From assembly GCF_042310355.1 (NCBI RefSeq), contig NZ_JBHJMR010000001.1:496001-560000 (forward strand): a DNA stretch of 64,000 nucleotides. The letters are read 5' to 3'. The stretch comes from Wenzhouxiangella sp042310355 (GTDB taxonomy: Bacteria > Pseudomonadota > Gammaproteobacteria > Xanthomonadales > Wenzhouxiangellaceae). Of this stretch, positions 18,791 through 26,684 are shown piece by piece (the first letter of the stretch is position 1; each line of letters begins with the position of its first letter). The notes under the pieces are model-generated. The model ran no database searches. It was not told where the DNA came from and saw only the letters and a list, made by a program, of their open reading frames with translations. The position numbers were made by a program, and so were the translations under genes.

Positions 18791-19765
18791 ATGTCATCCG
18801 ACAAGCCGCCATTTTTTATCGTCGGCTGCGGCAGATCCGGCACGACGCTGCTTCGTTCCATCCTCGACGCTCATCCCGATGTGGGCGTTCCGCTGGAGTC
18901 GCTGTTCATCATCGACTACCTGTTGAGCACCCAGCCGGTGGAGAGAATGCGGGCGCTGTTACCGTTAGAGTACGAGCTCTCCGAGTGGGGGATCGAGGTC
19001 TCGCAGTCCGATCTGGAAGATTGCGACAACGCAAGTGACCTCATTGCCAGGGTTCACGAGCTTTATCTAGCGCACAATGGAAAACGGCGGTGGGGTCAGA
19101 AGACGCCACGTTTCGTGCGCTATGGCTCGCTGGTCAAGCGGCATTTTCCCCGCGCGCAGTTCATCCACCTGGTCAGGGATCCCAGGGCGGTGGCCAGCTC
19201 GCTGGCGCGCTCACAGGTCCATCAGTCGACGCTCTATCACGGTGCGAATCGGTGGCGGAACGATGTCGGGGCTGGACTGGCGCTCGAGCTGGACTTTCCG
19301 GAGGATGCGCTTCGCGTGCACTACGAAGCGCTGGTCTCTGATCCCGAGAGAGAGATTCGACGGGTGTGCGAGTTCCTTGGCCTTGAGTTCGTTGACGACA
19401 TGCTGCGATTTCACCAGCAAGCTCCTTCGGAGTACGGCAGTTACTACAGTCAGATTCACTCCGGCCTTGGCAAGCCGGTTTCTCCGTCCGCTGCCGAGGG
19501 TTGGCGCGACAGGTTGTCTGACCGGGAAGTGGCACTGGTGGAACGGCTCGCTGGACCGCTGATGAAGGAGCTTGGCTACGCGGTCGAGAGCCCGCCCCGC
19601 ATCGGGCCCTCCACATCCTATCTGTGGCGCGTGCGTCTGGGACGAGTGCCCGGCATCTTCAAGCAACTGATGCACTACCGCCGTCATCGGTCGGGCTACC
19701 TGTCCGGCGTAATGCGACGGAAGCGTGCCCTGAAGACCCTGGGCCCAATACCCGTCAACAACTGA
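18791..19765 (+). CDS. PAPS-dependent sulfotransferase
   Basis: 324 aa. The 5'-phosphosulfate loop is FFIVGCGRSGTTLLRSIL near residue 8, and the 3'-phosphate-binding segment is FIHLVRDPRAVASSLARS near residue 120, both canonical. It transfers sulfate from PAPS to a hydroxyl of a glycan, lipid or tyrosine. The gene starts 8 bases after the GT2 gene and overlaps the next start by one base, so it belongs to the glycan operon. PAPS would come from cysD/cysNC at 30.6-33.4 kb. The basic C-terminus (KQLMHYRRHRSGYL) may approach the membrane. Confidence 0.88.
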   Translation: MSSDKPPFFIVGCGRSGTTLLRSILDAHPDVGVPLESLFIIDYLLSTQPVERMRALLPLEYELSEWGIEVSQSDLEDCDNASDLIARVHELYLAHNGKRRWGQKTPRFVRYGSLVKRHFPRAQFIHLVRDPRAVASSLARSQVHQSTLYHGANRWRNDVGAGLALELDFPEDALRVHYEALVSDPEREIRRVCEFLGLEFVDDMLRFHQQAPSEYGSYYSQIHSGLGKPVSPSAAEGWRDRLSDREVALVERLAGPLMKELGYAVESPPRIGPSTSYLWRVRLGRVPGIFKQLMHYRRHRSGYLSGVMRRKRALKTLGPIPVNN

Positions 19766-20706
19766 TGAAGGGGCGCTCGGTACTCAGAAGACTACTGGGC
19801 TGGCTCCTGCTGGCCGCGGCAATGTTCTTCCTGGGGCGGTCGATGTTCGAGCTTGGTCACTCGGTCGAATCCAGAGCAGTGCTACCCGCCTGGCATGCCC
19901 TGTTCGCGAGCTGGATAGTCAGCGCGCTGTGGCTGGTTGCCATGGCCCTGGGCTGGATGTGGGTGTTGCGCTATCACACCGGAGCAAAGTCTCTGCCGCC
20001 CCTGGTCGTTCTGGCCCGCGTGTTCATGCATGCCTTCGTGTCGCGCTATGTGCCGGGCAAGGTGTGGTCGGCCGTGGCGCTTTATGAGCAGTTGCGCGAC
20101 CGGCTGGCGCCGGCTGATGTGCTCCGGAGCTACTTCCTGCAGCAGCTGCACCTGTTTGCCAGTGGGGCGGTCCTGGCCGCCGGCGTGCTGCCCTGGATGG
20201 CATCAGGCCTGTCGCCGACGTCTTCCTGGACCACGTCACTGGTTGCACTCACCGCGGTTGCGGGTCTGGCATGGGCTCTTTTCCCCAGGACGGTCTTCGG
20301 GGTGCTGGGCGGGGTGTTGCCCATTCGCGAGCGGTGGCGCCGGGAATTGGTCTTTCGGGGTGCCGTATGGCAGTGGAGCGCCGGATTCGGGATTTTCATG
20401 CTGGTCGGCGTCCTGCAGGGGCTGGCGATCATTCCGTTGTGGCAGTCGCTTGCCGACGTTGCCGATCAGCTTTCGTTCGTCGAAATGGCCGGCGTAGTTT
20501 GCGCCTATGCGGCTGCCCGCATTGTCGGTCAGCTCGCAACGGTCGCCCCGGCGGGGATCGGCGTGCGTGAAGGCGCCTTCGTGCTGTTGACCACGAGCTT
20601 GTCGCCCGAGATCGCGCTGGTGAGCGTGCTGTGGCTGCGACTGCTTGCCACGTCCGTCGAAGCGCTGGCGTGGTTGTCAACGACCGTGCTGGTTCGGCGG
20701 CCGTGA
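19765..20706 (+). CDS. AglD/LPG-synthase-type integral membrane protein
   Basis: 313 aa with about eight helices. The conserved family elements are RVFMHAFVSRYVPGKVWS near the middle of the first half and VAPAGIGVREGAFVLL near residue 255, as in the transmembrane part of lysylphosphatidylglycerol synthases and in AglD-like proteins. There is no C-terminal aminoacyltransferase domain, so it would act as a flippase or carrier rather than as an LPG synthase. It is the last gene of the run, coupled to the sulfotransferase by a TGATG overlap. A role in moving the lipid-linked sugar across the membrane is an inference from context. Confidence 0.8.
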   Translation: MKGRSVLRRLLGWLLLAAAMFFLGRSMFELGHSVESRAVLPAWHALFASWIVSALWLVAMALGWMWVLRYHTGAKSLPPLVVLARVFMHAFVSRYVPGKVWSAVALYEQLRDRLAPADVLRSYFLQQLHLFASGAVLAAGVLPWMASGLSPTSSWTTSLVALTAVAGLAWALFPRTVFGVLGGVLPIRERWRRELVFRGAVWQWSAGFGIFMLVGVLQGLAIIPLWQSLADVADQLSFVEMAGVVCAYAAARIVGQLATVAPAGIGVREGAFVLLTTSLSPEIALVSVLWLRLLATSVEALAWLSTTVLVRRP

Positions 20707-20736
20707 ATACAGCAGGTGCCGTGCGCTTCGGCCGAA

Positions 20737-21861
20737 TCAGACCACCTCGTCGAAACCCAGCGCTGAAGCCGCTGGCCGCGTCAGCTCCAACAGCTCGTCG
20801 AGTTCGCGGTCGGTAAAGTCGGGGTGGTAGTAGTCCGGTGCGCTGATCTGCCGCGAATACTTGCCGATGATGGCTTGGGCATCGTTATCGTGAAGTCGGG
20901 CGTGATCGAACACCGCCTGAATGCCTTCAGCCGGTGCACGGCAAAGATCGTCGTAGCACACGAGCAAGGAGGCGGACCTCAGTCCGTCGTGTCGCTCAAG
21001 TTGCCGCAGGACATGTTCGTAAACTGAATTCCAGTACAGGGCCCAGCCGGCGACCCAGCGCCCTTCGCCCCAATAGGCCGCGATCCTTGCGGCCGCGTCG
21101 CTTCCCACATTGACCGCGCGCCTGCCCGGACCAAACTCGAAGTGGCCGGATAGACGAAGCTGGTAGGCCACGCGCTGGTCCTCGGAGTGCGCGCGATGGA
21201 ATAGTCGATCCTGCTTGAGCAGCGAGGCCACCTGGTTGACGGGGTTGCGGTAGGGAATGATGAAGCGGGCGTCAGGAAACAGTTTGAGCAGGTAGCGCAG
21301 ACGAAAAACGTTGTAATTGCCCTTGCTGGCGTAGCGAGACCTTCCGCGCACCAAAAGCAGTTTTCGAATGTGGTCGCGGTAGAAGGACTCAAAGGTCGGA
21401 TGCTCGGTCGCTTCGTCCAGGATCTGACGGCTGCCGGGATCGTGCAGGCCATCAAAGAACGCCATCCAGACGACTTCCTCGACCGCTTCCGGGCTGTTCT
21501 CGGAGACCATGATGCGGTCGCGATGGGCTCGCTCCACGGTCTGGACTGGCTTTCGCCATGCCCGGTCGGCGAGCCAGTTGCGCCAAAACGGCGTCCAAAC
21601 GTTAGGAAAATCGGCGTAGCGGTGGGTCGCAATGTGCGGATGCTGCGCCAGCATCTCGGTGAGAATGGTAGTGCCCGAACGAGGCACACCGGTCACGTAG
21701 ACAGGTTGCCGGATTGGCGTGCTTTCGAGTTCGGCGCGCAATACCGATGACTCCAGATCGCCGAGCTTTCGCCACAACGCTTTGCCGGCGCCGAAGAACC
21801 GGGACTTCAGGTGCAACCGGGGCGGGATGTGCTTTCTGCAGAACGGTGTTTGTCGCTCCAT
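20737..21861 (-). CDS. second PAPS-dependent sulfotransferase
   Basis: 374 aa, family 3-like. The 5'-phosphosulfate loop is VYVTGVPRSGTTILTEML near residue 53 and the 3'-phosphate segment is FIIPYRNPVNQVASLLKQ near residue 185. Sequence outside these motifs is unlike the sulfotransferase at 18791, so the two probably modify different acceptors. It is convergent with the membrane-protein gene (30 bases between stops) and its 5' end faces the truncated sulfatase, in the place where that gene's missing catalytic half would be expected. Confidence 0.87.
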   Translation of the reverse strand: MERQTPFCRKHIPPRLHLKSRFFGAGKALWRKLGDLESSVLRAELESTPIRQPVYVTGVPRSGTTILTEMLAQHPHIATHRYADFPNVWTPFWRNWLADRAWRKPVQTVERAHRDRIMVSENSPEAVEEVVWMAFFDGLHDPGSRQILDEATEHPTFESFYRDHIRKLLLVRGRSRYASKGNYNVFRLRYLLKLFPDARFIIPYRNPVNQVASLLKQDRLFHRAHSEDQRVAYQLRLSGHFEFGPGRRAVNVGSDAAARIAAYWGEGRWVAGWALYWNSVYEHVLRQLERHDGLRSASLLVCYDDLCRAPAEGIQAVFDHARLHDNDAQAIIGKYSRQISAPDYYHPDFTDRELDELLELTRPAASALGFDEVV

Positions 21862-21967
21862 GATGATGCTAATGTCGGTCGCTGTTCATGTGACCTGTTC
21901 GAGGTTGTGTCGAGTCTGTCGAGGATCCAAGAAGCAGGCTTGCACAAGTCTACACGATCGGTGCAGG

Positions 21968-22951
21968 ATGACCGGGCAGGGCTTTTTCTTTCTGTACCTT
22001 CATTACATGCACGCGCACGATCCCCACCTGGATCTACCGCGTTCCAGAAGGACCGTGGCAGCCATGGATCCGGAGCGGCTCGACCTTCTGACGGCCACGG
22101 CGCCAGCGTCGGCTTGCTCCGACCGGGACAGTGGGATATGCGCTCGTTACGTGCAGTACGCCGAGGCGACGCTGGACCTGCGCGCCGACATCGCTTCATT
22201 GCTGGCCGGGCTGGAGGAGCGGGGTGTACTCGAGGACACGCTGGTCTTGCTGTATTCGGATCACGGAGAGGAGTTTCATGACCATCAACGACGTGCCGAG
22301 CAACGGGACCAGGATCCGCGCGGGTTCTACGGGTTCGGTCACGGGCAGAGCCTTTACCAGGAGCAGCTTCATGTTCCGCTGATTGTCTGGCACCCCGACC
22401 ACCGCGGGAAGGTCATTTCCACCCCGGTGAGTCTGGTCGACGTGCTACCGTCGATTGCCGACTGGCTCGGGATCGCATTGCCGGAGAACGTGGACTATCC
22501 AGGGCGCTCCTTCGGCGGCTGGGTCCATGAGGCCGAGAACGGGGCGTTCTCCTGGGAAGCCAGCCGGCGCGAGATGTGGAACGATAGCGAAAGACCGCTG
22601 TTTGCCTCCGGTATCGCATACGGCCCCGAGCAGTTGGCTGTGATCTCAAGTGGCATGAAATTGATCTGGCACGAGGCCGACAACGCGCGTGAGTTCTACG
22701 ACCTCACGCGCGATCTACTAGAGCGGGATCCTGTAGAACCAGGTCGCATTGCCCTCGCTGATCGGCTTGACGATCTGTTGGGCGACTACTTCGAGTGGTT
22801 TAATTCTCAGGATTACCTGCCGCCGGAACTCGGTAGTGACATGGTCGAACGACTCAAGGGCATGGGTTACTTGCAGGGCGTTGAGTCGTCGTCGCAGGAA
22901 TCGTCCCAGGGAGATAAGCGGTCGCCGGCGGACCGGGAATCCGAGCCCTGA
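21968..22951 (+). pseudogene. 5'-truncated sulfatase
   Basis: Homology begins abruptly at FFFLYLHYMHAHDPHL, a motif that lies in the middle of formylglycine sulfatases. It continues through LLYSDHGEEFHDH (metal ligands Asp and His), FGHGQSLYQEQLHVPLIVWH and SLVDVLPSIADWLGI to a normal C-terminus. The N-terminal half with the C/S-x-P-x-R formylglycine site and the first metal-binding Asp pair is absent. The frame is open further upstream to 21719, but that part is low-complexity in meaning and overlaps the sulfotransferase on the other strand. The ATG at 21968 is the first plausible start. A catalytically dead remnant is most likely. Confidence 0.7.
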
Positions 22952-23026
22952 TCGTTTGCCGGCCAGCGCACCGTGGCCCGATCGTATACTAGGCGGCTGA
23001 TGCATTTGGGAATCCGGGAGCCAGGA

Positions 23027-23299
23027 ATGCTTGCAAGGTTTTTGACAATGGTCGCTGCCCTCGCACCGATATCGGCGCTGGCCTACATCGGCCCCGGCTC
23101 GGGCATCAGCCTGCTCGGTGGCCTTTGGGGCGTTCTGGTCGCGATCGTGCTGGCCGTCGGTGCTGTCCTGATCTGGCCGATTCGCTACATGTTTCGCCGC
23201 CTGCGGCGCAAGCGGGGCGAGGCTGCGGCCGGCTCCGGTGACGCGGCCGAAGAATCCGATGCCGTTGACGCGGAACAGCCTTCCAACCGGTCCGAGTGA
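23027..23299 (+). CDS. small membrane protein with AYIGPGSG motif
   Basis: 90 aa. A signal-like N-terminus (MLARFLTMVAALAPISA) leads into LAYIGPGSGISLLGGLWG, one strong transmembrane helix (about 30-48), a basic stop (RYMFRRLRRKRG) and an acidic, probably disordered tail. The start at 23027 has GGAG 7 bases upstream; an earlier in-frame ATG at 23000 lies 9 bases after a TATACT box. The A-Y-I-G-P-G-x-G-I motif recurs, as I recall, in uncharacterised proteins beside alkaline-phosphatase-superfamily genes, which is the arrangement here (3 bases to the next gene). Function unknown. Confidence 0.7.
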   Translation: MLARFLTMVAALAPISALAYIGPGSGISLLGGLWGVLVAIVLAVGAVLIWPIRYMFRRLRRKRGEAAAGSGDAAEESDAVDAEQPSNRSE

Positions 23300-23302
23300 T
23301 TC

Positions 23303-25228
23303 ATGATCCAGTTGCGTAATTTGCGGCGCCTCTCGGCGCTGACCGGGGCCCTGTTGTCCGTGCTGTTGGTAGTCGGCTGTGGCGGCGAGCCGAAGCCGGT
23401 CGATTCCCGCGTGGTCGTGCTCGGCTTCGACGGCATGGATCCGGTGCTGGCGCGCCAGTGGATGGACGAGGGCAAGCTGCCCAACTTCAGCCGCCTGGCC
23501 GAGGAGGGGCACTTCCAGGAGCTCGGAACCAGCAATCCGCCGCAGTCGCCGGTGGCCTGGTCGAGTTTCGCCACCGGCAAGGGGCCGGGCGAGCACGGGA
23601 TTTTCGACTTCCTGCGCCGCAATCCCGAGACCTACACGCCCAATTTCTCGATTTCGGAGAACATCCCTCCGGAGCGCTTCATCAAGCTGTTCGGCCTGCA
23701 GGTGCCGCTGGGCAGCGGCGAGGTCCGCAATCGCCGACAGGGCGAGGCGTTCTGGGTCAAGGCCGAGCGCGACGAGGGCGCGAGAGCCTCGGTGCTGCGG
23801 ATTCCCGTCACTTATCCGCCGGACGATATTCATCGCATGCTTTCGGGCATGGGGGTGCCGGATCTGCTCGGCACGCAGGGGACCTATACCTTCTACACGA
23901 CCACGCGGCTGGGCGATGCCGGTTCTAGCACGCGCACCGTGCGCGTGCGTCCCGACCGCCGCGGGCGTATCGAATCGGAGTTCGAGGGGCCGCCGGATCC
24001 CTTGCTCGAGTCCGGCGAGTCGATGACGGTTCCCCTGGTGATCCGGCCGGCCGAGGCGGGTGCGGTCGTGCGCCTGGGCGACGACGAGGTCAGCCTGGAG
24101 CCGGGCGAGTGGTCTGACTGGATTCGCGTGGCCTTCGACGTGACCGGGCCCGTGAGCGTGACCGGCACGGTGCGCCTGCTGCTGGTACAGGGCTATCCGC
24201 AGCCGCGCCTGTACGTCTCGCCGATCCAGATCGACCCGGAGAACCCGGCCGTCGAGATCGCCTCGCCGTCGGGTTATGCGGCCGAACTGGTCGAGGACAT
24301 CGGCCTGTTCCACACCATCGGCATGCCCGAGGAGACGTGGTCGCTCAACGAGGAACACATCTCCGACGCCGCCTGGTTGGAGATGGAAAAGACCATCCTG
24401 GCCGAGCGCGAGGCCATGTGGTACGAAACACTCGACAAGCACGACAGCGAGCTGGTCGTCGGCGCCTTCGTGCAGACCGACCGGGTCACGCATATGTTCT
24501 ATCGCGGCCTGGACGAGCAGCATCCGCGCTACGAGGACACCGCGCCGGAGCATCGCGATTCGGTCGAGTGGATCTATCGCGAGGCCGACCGCATCCTGGG
24601 CGAGACCATGGACCGGCTCGGCCCCGACGACCGCCTGATCGTCATCAGCGACCACGGTTTCGCGCCGTTCCGCAAGGCGGTGCATCTCAACCGCTGGCTG
24701 GTCGACAACGGTTACCTGGTGCTCGAAGAGGGCGCGAGCGAGTCCGACGTGGTCTTTTCCAGTGTCGACTGGAGCCAGTCCCGGGCCTATGCGCTAGGCC
24801 TCAACGGCCTGTTCTTCAACCTGTCCGGCCGGGAGGGGCAGGGCATCGTCGAGTCCGACGAGGTCGAGGCCCTGCAGGCCGAGATCGCGGCCGGCCTGGA
24901 GGAATGGGCCGATCCGGAAACCGGTGAGTCGGTCGTGCGCCGCGTGTTCGACGGCGAGGAGGCCTATCGCGGCCCCGAGCGGGGTGATGCGCCGGACCTG
25001 GTGATCGGCTACGAGCGCGGCTACCGCGCCTCCTGGCAGACGACGCTGGGCGCGATCCCCAAGTCGATGATGGAGCCCAACCGCCAGAAGTGGAGCGGTG
25101 ATCACTGCATCGACCCGGCACTCGTGCCTGGCGTGCTCTTTTCGAACTTCCAGCCGGAGGTCGAGATCGGTTCCATCCGCGACGTGTGGCAGCTGACCCG
25201 CCGGCAGATCCGGGAGGACGAGTCGTGA
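23303..25228 (+). CDS. lipoprotein phosphodiesterase/nucleotide pyrophosphatase-like
   Basis: 641 aa. A lipoprotein signal ends in the lipobox LLVVGC, placing the protein on a membrane facing the periplasm. The alkaline-phosphatase-superfamily core starts VVVLGFDGMDPVLARQW (first metal Asp). The nucleophile region is SNPPQSPVAWSSFATGKGPG, and later metal ligands lie in FVQTDRVTHMFYR and VISDHGFAPF. A beta insertion sits at about 190-310. The family cleaves phosphodiesters or transfers phospho-groups on lipids and glycans; the substrate is unknown. Its stop overlaps the following start (GTGA), so the small membrane protein, this enzyme and the Oxa1-like protein form one operon. Confidence 0.83.
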   Translation: MIQLRNLRRLSALTGALLSVLLVVGCGGEPKPVDSRVVVLGFDGMDPVLARQWMDEGKLPNFSRLAEEGHFQELGTSNPPQSPVAWSSFATGKGPGEHGIFDFLRRNPETYTPNFSISENIPPERFIKLFGLQVPLGSGEVRNRRQGEAFWVKAERDEGARASVLRIPVTYPPDDIHRMLSGMGVPDLLGTQGTYTFYTTTRLGDAGSSTRTVRVRPDRRGRIESEFEGPPDPLLESGESMTVPLVIRPAEAGAVVRLGDDEVSLEPGEWSDWIRVAFDVTGPVSVTGTVRLLLVQGYPQPRLYVSPIQIDPENPAVEIASPSGYAAELVEDIGLFHTIGMPEETWSLNEEHISDAAWLEMEKTILAEREAMWYETLDKHDSELVVGAFVQTDRVTHMFYRGLDEQHPRYEDTAPEHRDSVEWIYREADRILGETMDRLGPDDRLIVISDHGFAPFRKAVHLNRWLVDNGYLVLEEGASESDVVFSSVDWSQSRAYALGLNGLFFNLSGREGQGIVESDEVEALQAEIAAGLEEWADPETGESVVRRVFDGEEAYRGPERGDAPDLVIGYERGYRASWQTTLGAIPKSMMEPNRQKWSGDHCIDPALVPGVLFSNFQPEVEIGSIRDVWQLTRRQIREDES

Positions 25229-26022
25229 GCAATCTCGGCATTCTCGACTGGCCGGGCATCGTCTTCGGCTGGATCAACCAGGCATTGCTGCTCGTGCTGC
25301 CGCTGCCGGTAACGCTGGTGTTCTGGGCCTTCGTGTCGGGCTGGGCGACGATGTGGGTCTACCGCGCCGTGTCCAACCAGGACAAGCTGGCCACGCTCAA
25401 GCCGCAGGTCAAGGCCGTGCAGGACAAGCTCAAGCGCTACGACGGCGAGTTTTCCGGCCTGATCCCGCTGATTCGCGAGAATTTCCGGCTCTCCGGTCGC
25501 CATATCGGCCTGGCCATCGGGCCGGCCCTGGTCGCCGGTATCCCGGTGCTGTTCGTGCTGGTCTGGGGTTCGAATGAGTTTGGCCGACACTTCCCCGAGG
25601 GGGGCGAGCCGGTCAACGTGGCGGTCAGCAGCGAGTCCGTCGAGCGCGATGCCGACAACTGGCGCTGGGCCGGCACGCAAGCCAAGCACCTGCCTTCGGC
25701 GGTCGACGAGCCGCTGCGCTGGCGGCTGAGCTGGCCGGCTGAGACCGCCGCGCTCGAAACGGCGGCCGGCGAGCAGGCGGTGGCGTTGCCGCACGAGGCG
25801 CCGACGCCCATCCTGCACAAGCGTCAGTGGTGGAACCTGCTGATCGGCAATCCGGCCGGCTACCTGGCTGACGACAGTCCCGTCGAGTCGATCGATCTGG
25901 ACTTGCCGGCGCACGAAATCCTGCCGCTGGGCCCGGGCTGGATGCGCGGCTGGCTGTTCACCTACTTCGTGGTGCTGATCGCCGTGTCGCTGGGTTTCAA
26001 GTTCTACTGGCGCGTCCACTAG
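25225..26022 (+). CDS. Oxa1/DUF106-like integral membrane protein
   Basis: 265 aa starting at a GTG that overlaps the previous stop. Helix 1 (about 12-40) is followed by a basic helical hairpin (YRAVSNQDKLATLKPQ, then VQDKLKRYDGEFSGL), an amphipathic stretch (NFRLSGRHIGLAIGPALVAG) running into helix 2 (about 100-118), an extracytoplasmic domain of about 110 residues, and a C-terminal helix (about 243-260). A helix, a cytosolic K-rich coiled hairpin and further helices are the signature of the EMC3/TMCO1/DUF106 branch of the Oxa1 insertase superfamily. This assignment is from pattern only. The operon suggests it helps insert or position the lipoprotein enzyme or its lipid substrate. Confidence 0.6.
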   Translation: MSNLGILDWPGIVFGWINQALLLVLPLPVTLVFWAFVSGWATMWVYRAVSNQDKLATLKPQVKAVQDKLKRYDGEFSGLIPLIRENFRLSGRHIGLAIGPALVAGIPVLFVLVWGSNEFGRHFPEGGEPVNVAVSSESVERDADNWRWAGTQAKHLPSAVDEPLRWRLSWPAETAALETAAGEQAVALPHEAPTPILHKRQWWNLLIGNPAGYLADDSPVESIDLDLPAHEILPLGPGWMRGWLFTYFVVLIAVSLGFKFYWRVH

Positions 26023-26033
26023 GCCGGCTGGTC

Positions 26034-26492
26034 ATGGCGCCGGATGCCGACATCGCCTGGATGCGCCACGCCCTCGAACTGGCCGTGCGCGCCGAGGCGA
26101 TGGGCGAGGTGCCGATCGGGGCGCTGCTGATCGACGCGGAAGGACAGGTCCTGGGCGAAGGTTTCAATCGCGTGATCGCGGACGCCGATCCCACGGCGCA
26201 CGCCGAAATCGTCGCCCTGCGGCAGGCCGCCCAAGCGGTGGATAACTACCGGCTGCCCGACACCACGCTCTATGTAACGCTGGAGCCGTGCAGCATGTGC
26301 GCCGGCGCCCTGGTCAACGCGCGCGTGCGGCGCGTGGTCTACGCCGCCGACGACCTGCGCGCCGGGGCGCATCACTCCGTCTTCGAAGTCCTGACGAGTC
26401 CCAAGCTCAACCACCGCTGCGAAGTCACCGGCGGTGTCCTGGCCGAGGAATCGGCCGAAATGCTGCGCCAATTCTTCCGCAGTCGGCGGTAG
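26034..26492 (+). CDS. tadA: tRNA-specific adenosine deaminase
   Basis: 152 aa. It converts adenosine 34 of tRNA-Arg(ACG) to inosine. Zinc-binding and catalytic motifs of the deaminase fold are complete: HAEIVALRQA (zinc His and catalytic Glu) near residue 57 and PCSMCAGALVNARV (two zinc Cys) near residue 87. The preceding EVPIGALL and the C-terminal FFRSRR match TadA rather than free-base deaminases. It starts 11 bases after the Oxa1-like gene and may be read from that operon. Confidence 0.95.
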   Translation: MAPDADIAWMRHALELAVRAEAMGEVPIGALLIDAEGQVLGEGFNRVIADADPTAHAEIVALRQAAQAVDNYRLPDTTLYVTLEPCSMCAGALVNARVRRVVYAADDLRAGAHHSVFEVLTSPKLNHRCEVTGGVLAEESAEMLRQFFRSRR

Positions 26493-26516
26493 GCCGGGCC
26501 GCGCACAGGATCGTAG

Positions 26517-26543
26517 GATGCGTGAAGCGAAGCGCAACGCATC
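26517..26543. repeat. palindromic GATGCGT ... ACGCATC repeat
   Basis: GATGCGT (26517-26523) and ACGCATC (26537-26543) flank GAAGCGAAGCGCA. It sits 25 bases after tadA. Similar GTAGGATGCGT palindromes are, as I recall, scattered in many proteobacterial genomes. Confidence 0.6.
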
Positions 26544-26582
26544 ATGGCATCGGCGTTCTACTGCCCACAGACCACCGACCAC

Positions 26583-26614
26583 AGCCAACCAGCCAACCAG
26601 CCAACCAGCCAACC
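26583..26614. repeat. tandem octamer AGCCAACC x4
   Basis: Four near-perfect copies of AGCCAACC run directly into CCCCGGCGGGC. There is no reverse-complement arm, unlike the other array elements. It lies in the 192-base gap between tadA and the M3 peptidase gene. Confidence 0.75.
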
Positions 26615-26684
26615 CCGGCGGGCATCGCCCCGGTGATAAGTGCTACCATTTCGGATTCTGTTCAATTCAAGTACGAGGAAAATC

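Noticed and set aside
21719..21967. N-terminal extension of the sulfatase reading frame
   Set aside because: Cys/Arg-rich sequence with no sulfatase homology, overlapping the opposite-strand sulfotransferase; no formylglycine motif.
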